Positions 8,866 to 17,601 of a DNA stretch of 64,000 bases are shown here, piece after piece. A program made the translations under genes and the position numbers. Numbering within the stretch: the first letter of the stretch is position 1; every line of letters starts with the position of its first letter. Below the pieces are notes generated by a model, which worked only from the letters and a program-made list of their open reading frames with translations, did no database searches and was not told the DNA's origin. Source of the DNA: Phormidium tenue FACHB-886 (GTDB taxonomy: Bacteria > Cyanobacteriota > Cyanobacteriia > Elainellales > Elainellaceae); NCBI RefSeq assembly GCF_014764505.1, contig NZ_JACXWX010000002.1, positions 414,265-478,264 on the forward strand, in the 5' to 3' direction.

Positions 8866-11800
8866 CTACGCCACAATAGAGAGCTGGCTCAGTGACAAAC
8901 TTGCAGGGCGAGTGGCTAGCTTGGCGATCTCCACTCTGCTGCCCGCCCCAGTCCCATCTAGATCGAACCAAAGCGAACCATTGCTGTAGAGGAAGGTGGG
9001 ATCGCCGCTGATGGCGTTGTCCCCATTCACCAGCACACCTGTGCTTGCCGCTGAACCGCTGAGGTTGACACCCGCCGCCAAGCCACCGCCAAAGCCCGAT
9101 GCAGAAAGCTGGAAGCGATCGTCCCCATCAAAGTCAGCGATTGTATCTGTGCCATCGCTGGCAGCCTGGTAGAAGAAGGTATCTGCCCCGCCGTTGCCGC
9201 GTAGACTATCGCTGCCATAGCCGCCCGCCAGCAGGTTGTTGCTGCTGTTGCCGCTGAAGCTGTCGTTGTAGACAGAGCCGATTAGATTTTCGATGCTGAC
9301 GAGCGTGTCTTGATCGACTTTGTAGGTTCCTTGGGCTGTGCCGATCGTGCTGTTGAGCGAATCAAACCAGAAATTGCCCATCTTGTCGTAGCCTGAATCG
9401 TTGGGATGGACGTTGCTAGTTTGACCAATTACAATGTCGCTGAGCGTCAATCCCTTTGTCGCTCCCCATGTCTCGCTCCGCATATCGACAAACTCTACAT
9501 CCCGTCCTATCGCTTTTTTACTAGCAACCACGCCCGGAATTAAGTTATTGAAGGCGGCAGCGTTTGCGGCGTTCGCATTGCTATCGCTGCGGGGTGCAAT
9601 AGACGCAACGCGCACCTTAATATCTGGCGAATAATCGAGAATCTGTTGAACTAAAGTGCCTAGCTTATTCGCCATTATTTGTGGCGTGTCTTGAGAGACA
9701 TTGTTTGTGCCTGCCATCAGCAGCACAACATCGGGATTGGCATGGTTTAGATAGCCGCTGATATTGCTAGAAAGAAAATCGATCGTCTTGCCGCCATGTC
9801 CCTCGTTGTCTTTGTCGCCCACAAGGGTGCCGCCTGTTTGAGTTCCAACAAAATCAATGCTCAATCCATTCTGCTGAAACTTGTTCGACAGCACTGCTCG
9901 ATAACCACCCTTGCCCGTGTACAAGTAAGGCTGTGAACCCTTTTTGTTGCTAAGGCTTGCGTCGTCGCTGACGCCCAGCGTGATCGAGTCGCCCAACGGC
10001 ATAATGCGGGCAGTGCGGCCAGCAATTCCTTGGCTCAGGTCTGCTGCAATGGCGTTGGGAGAGTAGGCATAGCTAACGGTATCTATCCCAATGCCGCCGT
10101 CTAGCCGATCGTTGCCTGTCCCGCCAATCAGGAGATCATTGCCATCGTTGCCGTTTACGGTATCGTTGCCGCCCTGTCCCCAAATTTCGTCATTGCCGCC
10201 TGTGCCATTAAGGGTTTCAGCCGCATTGCCGCCTTGAATGGAGCCTGGGTTTGGGTTTGGAGTTGGAGTTCGAGTGGGGCTATAGGTAGAAAACTGCCAA
10301 TTCTCGATATCTTGCTGGTTAATTGTGCCGCCTGTGCCCGCTGAGAAACCCACAAAGGCTCTAGAGCCAACGATCCCCGTCAAATCTACGTTGGCAGTCA
10401 GCGATGGTGCTGCAGTTGGTTTCACAGCAGTAGTGGACAGGAAGACACTGAGCTGGTTGGTGATGCCGTCGTAGTCAATCCAGGCGTTAAGCGGGGAGCC
10501 ACTATTCAAGTCCAGGCTGGCTGGCAGATTTGTGGTTGCCAACGCTTTATCAACATTGCCATCGCGCAGCAGCGAAATGTGGTTGTTGCTGCCATCCCAG
10601 CTGCCGCTGTTGTAGGTATCAAACTCGAGCGCCAAGCTTCTACGGATAGCAAAGGTAGTATATGGAGATTGCGTTTGCCCGCTGCCGTATCCTTGTTGCC
10701 CACCCGATCCGCCGAGGGCATTCAGGGGGTTAAGTCGATCGTCGTTCTGCAGCATGAAGACCATCCCACTGCCGCCGTTGGTGCCGTCCTTGCCAGAAAG
10801 ACGGAACTGGAAGCGGGTGCTGAAGGAGGTGTTGGCATCGAAGCTAAAGGGCGTATTAACAAAGGCGCTGCCCGCCTGATTCGATAGGTCAGGAGTGAGT
10901 CGCAGCACGGGACTTGCAGTTTTGACAGCATTGCCGTTTAGCGTCAGATTACTCTTATCGGTAAAGTCACTGTAGCTAAAGCCGGTATTGCCAGAACTTG
11001 GGATTGAGGGCGATGGCGCTGGTACGGGTGTAGGCGCTGGACTAAACGCCACAAACTCCCAGCTCTCAATGTCTTGGTTGTTGATATTTCCGCCTGTGCC
11101 TGCCGAGAAACCTGCAAAAGCCTGCGTCCCCACGACGCTTTGTAAGTCTATCTTGCTGGTTAGTACGGCTGTAGCTGGCTGCGTATTGCCAGTAGACATA
11201 AAGACGCTGAGCCGATCGCTGACGCTGTCGTAGTCGATCCAGGTATTGATCGACTTGCCGCTGTTTAGATCGAGCGTGCTGGTCGACAGGTTAGCGTTGG
11301 CTAGCGGCTTGGTGACATCTCCATCGCGCAATAGCGAGACGTGATTGTTGCTGCTGTCCCAAGTTCCGCTCTTGAAGGTATCAAATTCGATCGCCAAGCT
11401 CTTACGAATATCGCCATAGCCTTCTTTGGAGCCTGTTCCGCCCAGAGCTTGATTTGCAGCACCGTCGTTCTGCAACATGAAGACCATGCCGCTTCCACCA
11501 TTCGTGCCATTGCCACCAGAAAGACGAAACTTGAAACGGGTCTTGAATGAAGTATTGGCATCAACACGATAGGGTGTTTTGACGAAAGCACTACCAGCTT
11601 TGTCCTCTTGGGTGGGAGTCAGCCGCAGTACGTCTCCAGATCTGCTGCTGCTGCCGTTCAGCATTAGCTGCGAAACATCTGAAAAATTGTCAAACCGAAT
11701 GGATGAATCCTCAGCAGCCCGAAATAGCCTAGCTCGTTTGGATTGCTTTCGGCGTTTAGAACGCTTAGATTTAGCGGAATGTTTGTTCTTCGAATTCTTA

Positions 11801-11958
11801 CTTTCAAAGGGTTGGATCGCCTCAGCGTGAGCTTTAGAGCGCTTATTAACTAGAGGAAGATCTAAGCGATAATCTAAAGCGCCGATTGGCTTTGAGGAAT
11901 TTCCCGCTAAACGTTGAACCGTCAGCTTTTCTGCTGAGGAGTGCTTGTTTGGCATCAT
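8866..11958 (-). CDS. RTX-type secreted CE3-like SGNH esterase with two lectin modules
   Basis: 1030 residues, the largest of the three paralogues. After an unusual Lys/Arg-rich stretch (~55-82) come two L-type lectin domains (~85-306 and ~325-560), each with SLAIEFDTF/LALEFDTY, NNH-SLLRDG and WIDYD, joined by Pro-rich linkers. Then RTX block 1 (~575-640), an SGNH domain (~650-880; GDSITLG with Ser~658, MAGTNN, VHPNDSGY with His~851), RTX block 2 and the FLYSNGSLWFDLDGTG C-terminal region. The usual catalytic Asp at His-3 is Ser, and no Asp stands at -4 either, so activity is uncertain or relies on a Ser-His dyad. There is no signal peptide; type I export is inferred. The start is ATG 11958 or 11955. 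Its leader holds a hairpin at 12058-12095. Confidence 0.87.
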   Translation of the reverse strand: MMPNKHSSAEKLTVQRLAGNSSKPIGALDYRLDLPLVNKRSKAHAEAIQPFESKNSKNKHSAKSKRSKRRKQSKRARLFRAAEDSSIRFDNFSDVSQLMLNGSSSRSGDVLRLTPTQEDKAGSAFVKTPYRVDANTSFKTRFKFRLSGGNGTNGGSGMVFMLQNDGAANQALGGTGSKEGYGDIRKSLAIEFDTFKSGTWDSSNNHVSLLRDGDVTKPLANANLSTSTLDLNSGKSINTWIDYDSVSDRLSVFMSTGNTQPATAVLTSKIDLQSVVGTQAFAGFSAGTGGNINNQDIESWEFVAFSPAPTPVPAPSPSIPSSGNTGFSYSDFTDKSNLTLNGNAVKTASPVLRLTPDLSNQAGSAFVNTPFSFDANTSFSTRFQFRLSGKDGTNGGSGMVFMLQNDDRLNPLNALGGSGGQQGYGSGQTQSPYTTFAIRRSLALEFDTYNSGSWDGSNNHISLLRDGNVDKALATTNLPASLDLNSGSPLNAWIDYDGITNQLSVFLSTTAVKPTAAPSLTANVDLTGIVGSRAFVGFSAGTGGTINQQDIENWQFSTYSPTRTPTPNPNPGSIQGGNAAETLNGTGGNDEIWGQGGNDTVNGNDGNDLLIGGTGNDRLDGGIGIDTVSYAYSPNAIAADLSQGIAGRTARIMPLGDSITLGVSDDASLSNKKGSQPYLYTGKGGYRAVLSNKFQQNGLSIDFVGTQTGGTLVGDKDNEGHGGKTIDFLSSNISGYLNHANPDVVLLMAGTNNVSQDTPQIMANKLGTLVQQILDYSPDIKVRVASIAPRSDSNANAANAAAFNNLIPGVVASKKAIGRDVEFVDMRSETWGATKGLTLSDIVIGQTSNVHPNDSGYDKMGNFWFDSLNSTIGTAQGTYKVDQDTLVSIENLIGSVYNDSFSGNSSNNLLAGGYGSDSLRGNGGADTFFYQAASDGTDTIADFDGDDRFQLSASGFGGGLAAGVNLSGSAASTGVLVNGDNAISGDPTFLYSNGSLWFDLDGTGAGSRVEIAKLATRPASLSLSQLSIVA

Positions 11959-12436
11959 AGAACTAGCCTGTCTCCGGGATTCGGTTGCAGCAATGGTGGA
12001 TAAAATTGAGGACAGCCTGATTAGCTCTCGGAAGCGTTTCTCTCGTCTCTTTAAGTGGGTTGATTAGTACGGTATGCCGTGTTTAGCAATCAACCTAAGA
12101 CGAGCGCGAAACCGGTAGAAGCGGTGTCCCTGTCTGCATAGAGCTAGGAGATGCAAGTGTTGCTGTCGCAAACGAAGCAGATTCTGTCACACCATAACGA
12201 ATTGGCCATTGATTCCATGGGGGATCTCAGGGCATTTACTTAGTCTTCACACTGCACTGCAGATTTTAATAGGACTATGTAAAGAGCAAAGAAAAGGGAA
12301 AACCGCTAGCTCCATCCTTTCGGAGCAACGCTTCGGAGCAACGCTCAAACGATAATTTGGTTTGTTCAGGCGCGAAGCGCTGCAAGAACTCGATACCCTA
12401 AGAAGGTGCAGGGTTTTTAGCGAGGAGTTTTCAGCC
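11959..12436. other. 478-bp divergent intergenic region with hairpin and 13-bp tandem repeat
   Basis: No gene is seen. On the side of the minus-strand RTX gene a hairpin has outer stem GGTTGATT/AATCAACC (12058-12065, 12088-12095) and inner stem ACGG-TATG-CCGT. On the pgl side a 13-bp direct repeat, CGGAGCAACGCTT, occurs twice in tandem at 12321-12345. Promoters for both directions must be here but none stands out. Confidence 0.6.
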
Positions 12437-13156
12437 GTGAAGCGAATGATTGAAGTCTTACCTACCAAGACTGCCCTGATTGATCGCACACTCGAAATTG
12501 TATTGGAAAAGCTGCATTCAGCAATTGCTGAGCGCAACCAATTTACAATCGCGCTGTCGGGTGGCAGTACGCCCAAGCCTTTGTATGAAGCGATCGCTGC
12601 TCAAGATTTGCCTTGGGACAAAATTCATGTCTTTTGGGGCGATGAGCGCTATGTGCCGCCAACTCACCCCGATAGCAACGAAGGCATGGCACGGCAGGCT
12701 TGGCTCAGCAAAGTGCCAATTCCAGATGCCAACATTCATCCAATGCCCACTGACGAAGCGGATCCAGCGGTGGCAGCCACCAAACACGACCAGCAGCTCC
12801 AAGCCTTTTTTAACGTAAAATCCGGAGAATTCCCGAGTCTTGATGTTGTTCTACTAGGTATGGGTGATGATGCCCATACGGCTTCGCTGTTTCCACACAC
12901 GCCTGCACTGCAGGTACACGATCGCCTCATCACAGTGGGTAACAAAGATGGTCAGCCCCGGATTACATTCACCGTGCCGCTAATTAATGAGGCTCGCTGT
13001 GTTCTGTTTATGGTTGCGGGGGCAAGCAAGCAGTCCGCACTAGCGCAGGTTTTTGCTGAAGATGCTGATGCCTCAACTTACCCATCGCGGCTGATTCAGC
13101 CTAAAGGCCAACTGTGGTGGTTGCTCGATCAAGCGGCAGGGCAAAGTCTTGCTTGA
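12437..13156 (+). CDS. pgl: 6-phosphogluconolactonase
   Basis: About 239 residues. The glucosamine/6-phosphogluconolactonase fold is shown by IALSGGSTPKPLYEAIA (phosphate loop, ~residues 35-50), DKIHVFWGDERYVPPTHPDSN and LDVVLLGMGDDAHTASLFPHT, with the catalytic His in the last motif. It hydrolyses 6-phosphogluconolactone in the oxidative pentose phosphate pathway, the main dark NADPH source in cyanobacteria. GTG at 12437 is preferred: GAGGAG (12422-12427) is 9 nt upstream and the product then begins like cyanobacterial Pgl (MKRMIEVLP). ATG 12446 is the alternative. It stands alone, with zwf and gnd not in the window. Confidence 0.93.
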   Translation: MKRMIEVLPTKTALIDRTLEIVLEKLHSAIAERNQFTIALSGGSTPKPLYEAIAAQDLPWDKIHVFWGDERYVPPTHPDSNEGMARQAWLSKVPIPDANIHPMPTDEADPAVAATKHDQQLQAFFNVKSGEFPSLDVVLLGMGDDAHTASLFPHTPALQVHDRLITVGNKDGQPRITFTVPLINEARCVLFMVAGASKQSALAQVFAEDADASTYPSRLIQPKGQLWWLLDQAAGQSLA

Positions 13157-13220
13157 GCAAACGCAGGATTGGACTATTCTTTGCTCATATGCTGAAGACG
13201 AACACGATTACAATGATGCA

Positions 13221-13277
13221 GGACTTACGCAGTATTAATGGCTAGCAGCACAGATGCCTGAAGCACTTGCGTAAGCC
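13221..13277. repeat. MITE-like remnant with GGACTTACGCA-type ends
   Basis: GGACTTACGCA at 13221 and TGCGTAAGCC at 13268 form inverted ends (8 bp perfect: CTTACGCA/TGCGTAAG) around about 37 bp. Similar GGACTTACGCA ends border many small non-autonomous elements in filamentous cyanobacteria. The copy is short and has no ORF. Repeated AAGCTTA words follow at 13317-13350. Confidence 0.4.
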
Positions 13278-13412
13278 AATTTGCTTTGGGCTTGCCTAGC
13301 GCGTACCTGCCTAAAGGCAAGCTTAACTAGGCAAGCTTAGACCAAGCTTAGACAGAGACAATAGAAGTCTTGTTAGGTATGCGATCGAATATTTTGATGG
13401 GGGGAGAAGAGC

Positions 13413-14288
13413 ATGATCGTTTGTCCAAATTGCAATCACCAAAATCCGGACGCAGCAACCCAATGCGAAGCTTGTTACACGCCGCTACCTGCGATGACGG
13501 CTTGCCCAAACTGCGGTGCATCAGTTCAAACTGACGCAAGTTTTTGTGGTCAGTGCGGTTTTAACTTGCAGGTGGCTCCAGAAAATCTAGAGAATGCACC
13601 GTTGCCTGCCACCATTTCTCCGGATTTTGAGATTCCCAATCTGCCGCCCGTGGAGCCGCTAGTCGCCCCAGAGCCGATCGCCCAAACACCCTCGCCATAC
13701 AGCATTGCCAGCCCGGAGCCAAATTCACCTGCACCTCTACCGACAGAATCGCCGATTGTGGGAGCGCAATCTGCACCGCTGCCCGATGGCATGGAAGCTG
13801 GGCTGTCTAGCTCATCCGGTTCCCCGATACCACAAGCCTCCGAACCACTTGCTCCAACCTCTGCCCTGCCGCCGCCCACCGTTGCCCAAGCTCCCCCAGT
13901 GCCAAGACCTGCCCAAAACCTGGCTGGTTCAGCATCTATATCTAGTACCCAGCTCCAAACCCAGGTTGCTCGTTTGCTGCATGTCCAAACTAATACGCCG
14001 GTAGAACTACCCATTACCCTGACTGTTATTCACATCGGCAAGCCTAACGATCGGATTCCGCCTGATGTCGATGTATCTGGCTTTCCTAACTCGGAAATTG
14101 TTTCGCGCATTCATGCTGATATCCGCGTGGAGGGCGACCTTTACTACATCGAAGATGTGGGCAGCTCTAACGGCACCTATATCAACAACGCGCCGTTGCC
14201 TACCGGCAACCGCCACAAGCTAAGAGCAGGCGATCGAATTGCGCTAGGAAAAGGCGATAAAGTCACATTCCTGTTTCAAATCACATAA
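13413..14288 (+). CDS. Zinc-ribbon and FHA-domain protein
   Basis: 291 residues. The N-terminus has two CxxC-paired zinc ribbons: CPNCNHQNPDAATQCEACY (residues ~4-22) and CPNCGASVQTDASFCGQCG (~31-49). A long Pro/Ser/Ala-rich linker follows (~55-180). The C-terminal FHA domain (~205-285) shows SEIVSRIHADIRVEGD, the phosphothreonine-binding S-R-x-H core, and VGSSNGTYINN. It should dock Thr-phosphorylated partners of Ser/Thr kinases in the cytoplasm; the partner is unknown. GGGGGAGAAG lies just before ATG 13413. No kinase gene is adjacent. Confidence 0.9.
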   Translation: MIVCPNCNHQNPDAATQCEACYTPLPAMTACPNCGASVQTDASFCGQCGFNLQVAPENLENAPLPATISPDFEIPNLPPVEPLVAPEPIAQTPSPYSIASPEPNSPAPLPTESPIVGAQSAPLPDGMEAGLSSSSGSPIPQASEPLAPTSALPPPTVAQAPPVPRPAQNLAGSASISSTQLQTQVARLLHVQTNTPVELPITLTVIHIGKPNDRIPPDVDVSGFPNSEIVSRIHADIRVEGDLYYIEDVGSSNGTYINNAPLPTGNRHKLRAGDRIALGKGDKVTFLFQIT

Positions 14289-14397
14289 TGCTTGCGTTTA
14301 ATGCTTGCGTTGAGCAAGCGCTACTTCCCTCTCCAGAATGCGTTAACCAGCGGTAACTTTTGGGCACGTTGGCTGCAGTGCTTTGCGAGAATCAGGG

Positions 14398-15846
14398 ATG
14401 CATCTACACCCTTCTGCAGATTGGGATTTTGTCCGCGATCGGTTTCGACATATCTGGGGATATGACAATTTTCGAGCGCCACAGGGTGAAATTATCCAGA
14501 GTTTGCTAACGCAGCAAGATGCGCTAATTGTCATGCCTACGGGGGGCGGCAAGTCGGTTTGTTTCCAGCTGCCTGCGCTGTTGCGACACGGGTTGACTCT
14601 TGTAGTCTCTCCCCTAGTTGCGCTAATGGAGAACCAGGTGCAAGACCTGCGCCAACGGCGACAGCCTGCTGCACTACTGCACGCTGAGCTGTCTGTACAA
14701 CAGCGCAAACGTACGCTCTGGGAGCTGGAAAACCAAAGGCTGCGGCTGCTCTACCTCTCGCCCGAAACGCTGCTCAGTCCACCAGTGTGGCAGCGCTTGT
14801 GCCAGCCCAACCTGCTGATTAATGGGTTAGTGCTGGATGAAGCACACTGTTTAGCATTGTGGGGTGAAGCGTTTCGCCCTGCCTACCGGCGCTTGGGGGC
14901 TGCCCGATTGGCATTGCAGCAAACGCAGCCCGCCGGCGAAAAACTGCCGATCGCTGCGTTCACTGCCACCGCCGATCCACAAACTCAGCAAATCATCCAG
15001 CAGGGACTCCAGCTCAATCAGCCTCAGGTTTTTCTACAAAACCCCTACCGAGCGAACCTCAGCTTAGGAACACAAATAGTCTGGACAGCCAGAGCGCGGC
15101 GGCAGCGCCTGCTGCGATTTATTCAGGAGCGATCGCAGCAGGCAGGGCTGGTTTATGTCCGGACTCGGCGAGAAGGCGAAGAACTGGCAAGCTGGCTCAC
15201 TCAGCAGGGCTTTCAAACGGCTGCCTACCATGCTGGGCTCAACCCTGCAGATCGCCGTCGCTTAGAAGCAGACTGGTTGACAGGAAGCCTGCAGTTCGTG
15301 GTCTGTACGAGCGCCTTTGGGATGGGCATTGATAAACCCGCTTGTCGTTGGGTTGTGCATTTTCACGCCCCGCTGCTATTGAGTGAGTATGTGCAGGAAG
15401 TAGGACGTGCCGGACGGGACGGCAAACCCGCCCAAGCGCTGACATTAATCAGTGAACCCACGGGCTGGCTAGATGCCTCAGACAAACAACGGCAGCAGTT
15501 CTTTCAGCGGCAGATGCAGCAGCAACGGCAGCAGGCACAGGCGATCGTCCATCAGCTACCGCCACAAGGCAGCATCCAAAGCGCTATCCAGCAATTTCCC
15601 ACAGGCGCGATCGCCCTCTCGCTCTTGCACAGCAACGGACAGCTGAGCTGGCAAGACCCGTTTCACTACACGATTGAGCGGGCTGCCATTCAGCCCTCCT
15701 CGCAGCTCAAGGCTACTGCCCAGATGCGGCAATACCTGTATAGTAAGCGCTGTCGCTGGAGGTTTTTGCTGGACGCATTTGGGTTTGAGCAGGATGCTGA
15801 AGCGCTGGGGCAGTGTGGGCACTGCGATCGCTGCCGCAAGCCCTAG
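14398..15846 (+). CDS. recQ: RecQ family ATP-dependent DNA helicase
   Basis: About 482 residues, shorter than E. coli RecQ (about 600). SF2 helicase motifs appear in order: the motif-0 region FRAPQGEII; Walker A MPTGGGKSVCFQLPAL; DEAH box LVLDEAHC (~residue 150); AAFTATAD; the C-terminal helicase motifs LVYVRTRREGEELASWL, QFVVCTSAFGMGIDKP and QEVGRAGRDG. The zinc-binding end has CRW-CGHC-RC cysteines. There is no winged-helix/HRDC tail. It unwinds DNA 3'-5' in recombination and repair. ATG 14398 is chosen; a TTG at 14383 is in frame but unsupported. Confidence 0.92.
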   Translation: MHLHPSADWDFVRDRFRHIWGYDNFRAPQGEIIQSLLTQQDALIVMPTGGGKSVCFQLPALLRHGLTLVVSPLVALMENQVQDLRQRRQPAALLHAELSVQQRKRTLWELENQRLRLLYLSPETLLSPPVWQRLCQPNLLINGLVLDEAHCLALWGEAFRPAYRRLGAARLALQQTQPAGEKLPIAAFTATADPQTQQIIQQGLQLNQPQVFLQNPYRANLSLGTQIVWTARARRQRLLRFIQERSQQAGLVYVRTRREGEELASWLTQQGFQTAAYHAGLNPADRRRLEADWLTGSLQFVVCTSAFGMGIDKPACRWVVHFHAPLLLSEYVQEVGRAGRDGKPAQALTLISEPTGWLDASDKQRQQFFQRQMQQQRQQAQAIVHQLPPQGSIQSAIQQFPTGAIALSLLHSNGQLSWQDPFHYTIERAAIQPSSQLKATAQMRQYLYSKRCRWRFLLDAFGFEQDAEALGQCGHCDRCRKP

Positions 15847-15860
15847 CTTGCCGATTTAGC

Positions 15861-16469
15861 TCACTGCCGATTCATCGACTGCAGCAGCCACAGCGTTGCC
15901 ACTAAGCCGAAGAAGTGCGCCATGATCGTGTTTGTATTGGCTTGCACCAGGAAAATATCGAGGGGCGTAATGAAATTGAGCGTTCCTCCAGAGAAGACAG
16001 CAAAGCCCTGTGCAGCAGATTTGCCGACTAGCGAACCGACGATCGCCTGTGCCCCAAAAATACTAAGCAACATGCCAACCAGGTTGATCAGCAGTCCCAC
16101 CCGCAGCGCTTGGATTAAGTTGCCAGGTCTTGGACGCCTTTGAGCATCGAGCGTTTTTAGTTTGCGCGAGAGGCGAGTGTAGCGAAACGCCCAAAATGCG
16201 CCTGCAAACAGGATCAGCAACCCCACAACCGCCAGCAGCAGCCCGATCCCAGTTTCAGGATTACTGACAGTGCGGATAGGAACGCCATTAGGACCAACTG
16301 CCGTTGAAGTAGCTCTGCCCAAGCCGGAGCCAGCAAACGCCAGCACAATGCCCGAAATTACGCCTAAGACAATTTGAATCCAGAAGCTAGCCCAGCCTGC
16401 AATCCGAAATGACCCAGCCGCACGTTTGACCGCAGCAGGCAAAGAGTCAGAATACGATCGGTTTACCAT
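15861..16469 (-). CDS. DUF3611 family membrane protein
   Basis: 202 residues with about four membrane segments: FWIQIVLGVISGIVLAFAG (~28-46), GIGLLLAVVGLLILFAGAFW (~74-93), ALRVGLLINLVGMLLSIFGA (~122-141) and the final TIMAHFFGLVATLWLLQ. The spacing and the N-terminal AAGSFRIAGWASFW match DUF3611, a family of cyanobacteria and plastids with no known function. It ends 14 bp after convergent recQ. Confidence 0.8.
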   Translation of the reverse strand: MVNRSYSDSLPAAVKRAAGSFRIAGWASFWIQIVLGVISGIVLAFAGSGLGRATSTAVGPNGVPIRTVSNPETGIGLLLAVVGLLILFAGAFWAFRYTRLSRKLKTLDAQRRPRPGNLIQALRVGLLINLVGMLLSIFGAQAIVGSLVGKSAAQGFAVFSGGTLNFITPLDIFLVQANTNTIMAHFFGLVATLWLLQSMNRQ

Positions 16470-16602
16470 ACTTCACCCATTCGGAGCGCCATTCAGATAT
16501 CTATTGGGACTGCACGACTCCCATATCGCAACCCCTATGGCGTAACGATAGCATTGTTTTGCTTTGTACTACAGCTAGCCTTAATGCCCGCCCTGAGCGA
16601 CA

Positions 16603-17478
16603 TTAACCAAGTACCGCTTGTTTCGATCGCCAACTCATGTACCCCGCTAGCAAACTCAGCAGCAGCAGTCCCAGGACGCCCGCCAAAGGATTGCGATCGA
16701 TGCCCGTTATCCACTCTGGCACACGCCCTGTGTACTGAGCCAACTGCCCTACATTGACAATGTAGTAGGCCCAAACAAAGCCTGCATGCAGCCCGATTGG
16801 CAGCCCCAATCGTCCCAAAGAGGGCTCTCTACGATGCTGTAAGCGGGTCTGTGGTGAATGGGTCGATCGCTTTGCCCAAACCAGCGTCAGCCCCAGCAGC
16901 AGCAGACCGGGAAATTGCGGCGCTGTGCGGATAGCTTCTGAAAGCGGCTTGCCGAAGTGGAGGATGGCAAAGATTGCACTATCTGCCCACAGTGAAGTTT
17001 TCAGGCTATAGTCGCGCTGGAGTTCATCTAGCATCCAGCCCCGAAACACCAACTCTTCAATAAACCCTGTACCCAACCCCGTCAAGCTGCCTTCGACAAC
17101 CACTTTGAGCACTCCCCATGAGAGAGGCTGCCACTGCAGCCAGCCCAACCAACCCTGCAGCAGAAACAGGATGAACAGGCTCGATAGCCCGATCGCCAAC
17201 CCCTGCAGTAGCTCCATCCCATTCTGGCGAGTAGCAACCAATCCATAGGTTTGCCAAATGTGTCGATCGCGATGTAGCCACCTGCCCCAGCGAGGAATCA
17301 CCACCAGAAATCCCACAAATAGCAGCGGCATCGTCAGAATTGTCACCAGGTTTTGATCTTTAACCAGCAGCGCAATCGGAGCGGCGATCGGCAACCAGCA
17401 GATCACCAGGATAAGCAGCAGCGCCAAAATTCTCAGCGGTGCCGAATAGCAGGCTAACTTGGTAAATTTTGATTTCAA
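16603..17478 (-). CDS. CPBP (CAAX/Abi-type) intramembrane metalloprotease
   Basis: 291 residues, polytopic. The CPBP signature is GFIEELVFRGWMLDEL (~residues 143-158, double Glu plus Arg) followed by FAILHFGKP, a His of the metal site, and a later conserved His region IGLHAGFVWAY. Members of this family cleave prenylated or other membrane proteins or confer bacteriocin immunity; the substrate here is unknown. The start is TTG 17478, backed by GGAG 8 nt upstream; the next Met is 50 codons in. A second family member lies at 23072. Two tandem 21-bp repeats lie in its leader. Confidence 0.85.
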   Translation of the reverse strand: MKSKFTKLACYSAPLRILALLLILVICWLPIAAPIALLVKDQNLVTILTMPLLFVGFLVVIPRWGRWLHRDRHIWQTYGLVATRQNGMELLQGLAIGLSSLFILFLLQGWLGWLQWQPLSWGVLKVVVEGSLTGLGTGFIEELVFRGWMLDELQRDYSLKTSLWADSAIFAILHFGKPLSEAIRTAPQFPGLLLLGLTLVWAKRSTHSPQTRLQHRREPSLGRLGLPIGLHAGFVWAYYIVNVGQLAQYTGRVPEWITGIDRNPLAGVLGLLLLSLLAGYMSWRSKQAVLG

Positions 17479-17520
17479 GATAAGGACTCCAGCCCAGCAG
17501 GAAAGATTCTCTGTTCAACC

Positions 17521-17562
17521 TATTAAAGCTTGTCCCAGCGGTATTAAAGCTTGTCTTAGCGT
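17521..17562. repeat. Two tandem 21-bp direct repeats
   Basis: 17521-17541 and 17542-17562 are near-identical (TATTAAAGCTTGTC followed by CC/TT, AGCG, G/T). They lie in the short gap between clpS and the CPBP gene, in the leader of the latter. They may be a binding-site pair or a slippage product. Confidence 0.7.
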
Positions 17563-17601
17563 TGATTAGAATCTTTAGACTGGACGGCTAAAGCTAGTGC
17601 C

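Noticed and set aside
11301..11591. Alternative frames across the lectin-RTX genes on both strands
   Set aside because: They are shadows of long high-GC repetitive coding regions whose main frames have clear domains.
13550..14014. 154-codon open frame opposite the FHA protein's Pro-rich linker
   Set aside because: It mirrors a low-complexity Pro/Ala coding stretch on the other strand; the Gly/Ser-rich product is an artefact of that composition.
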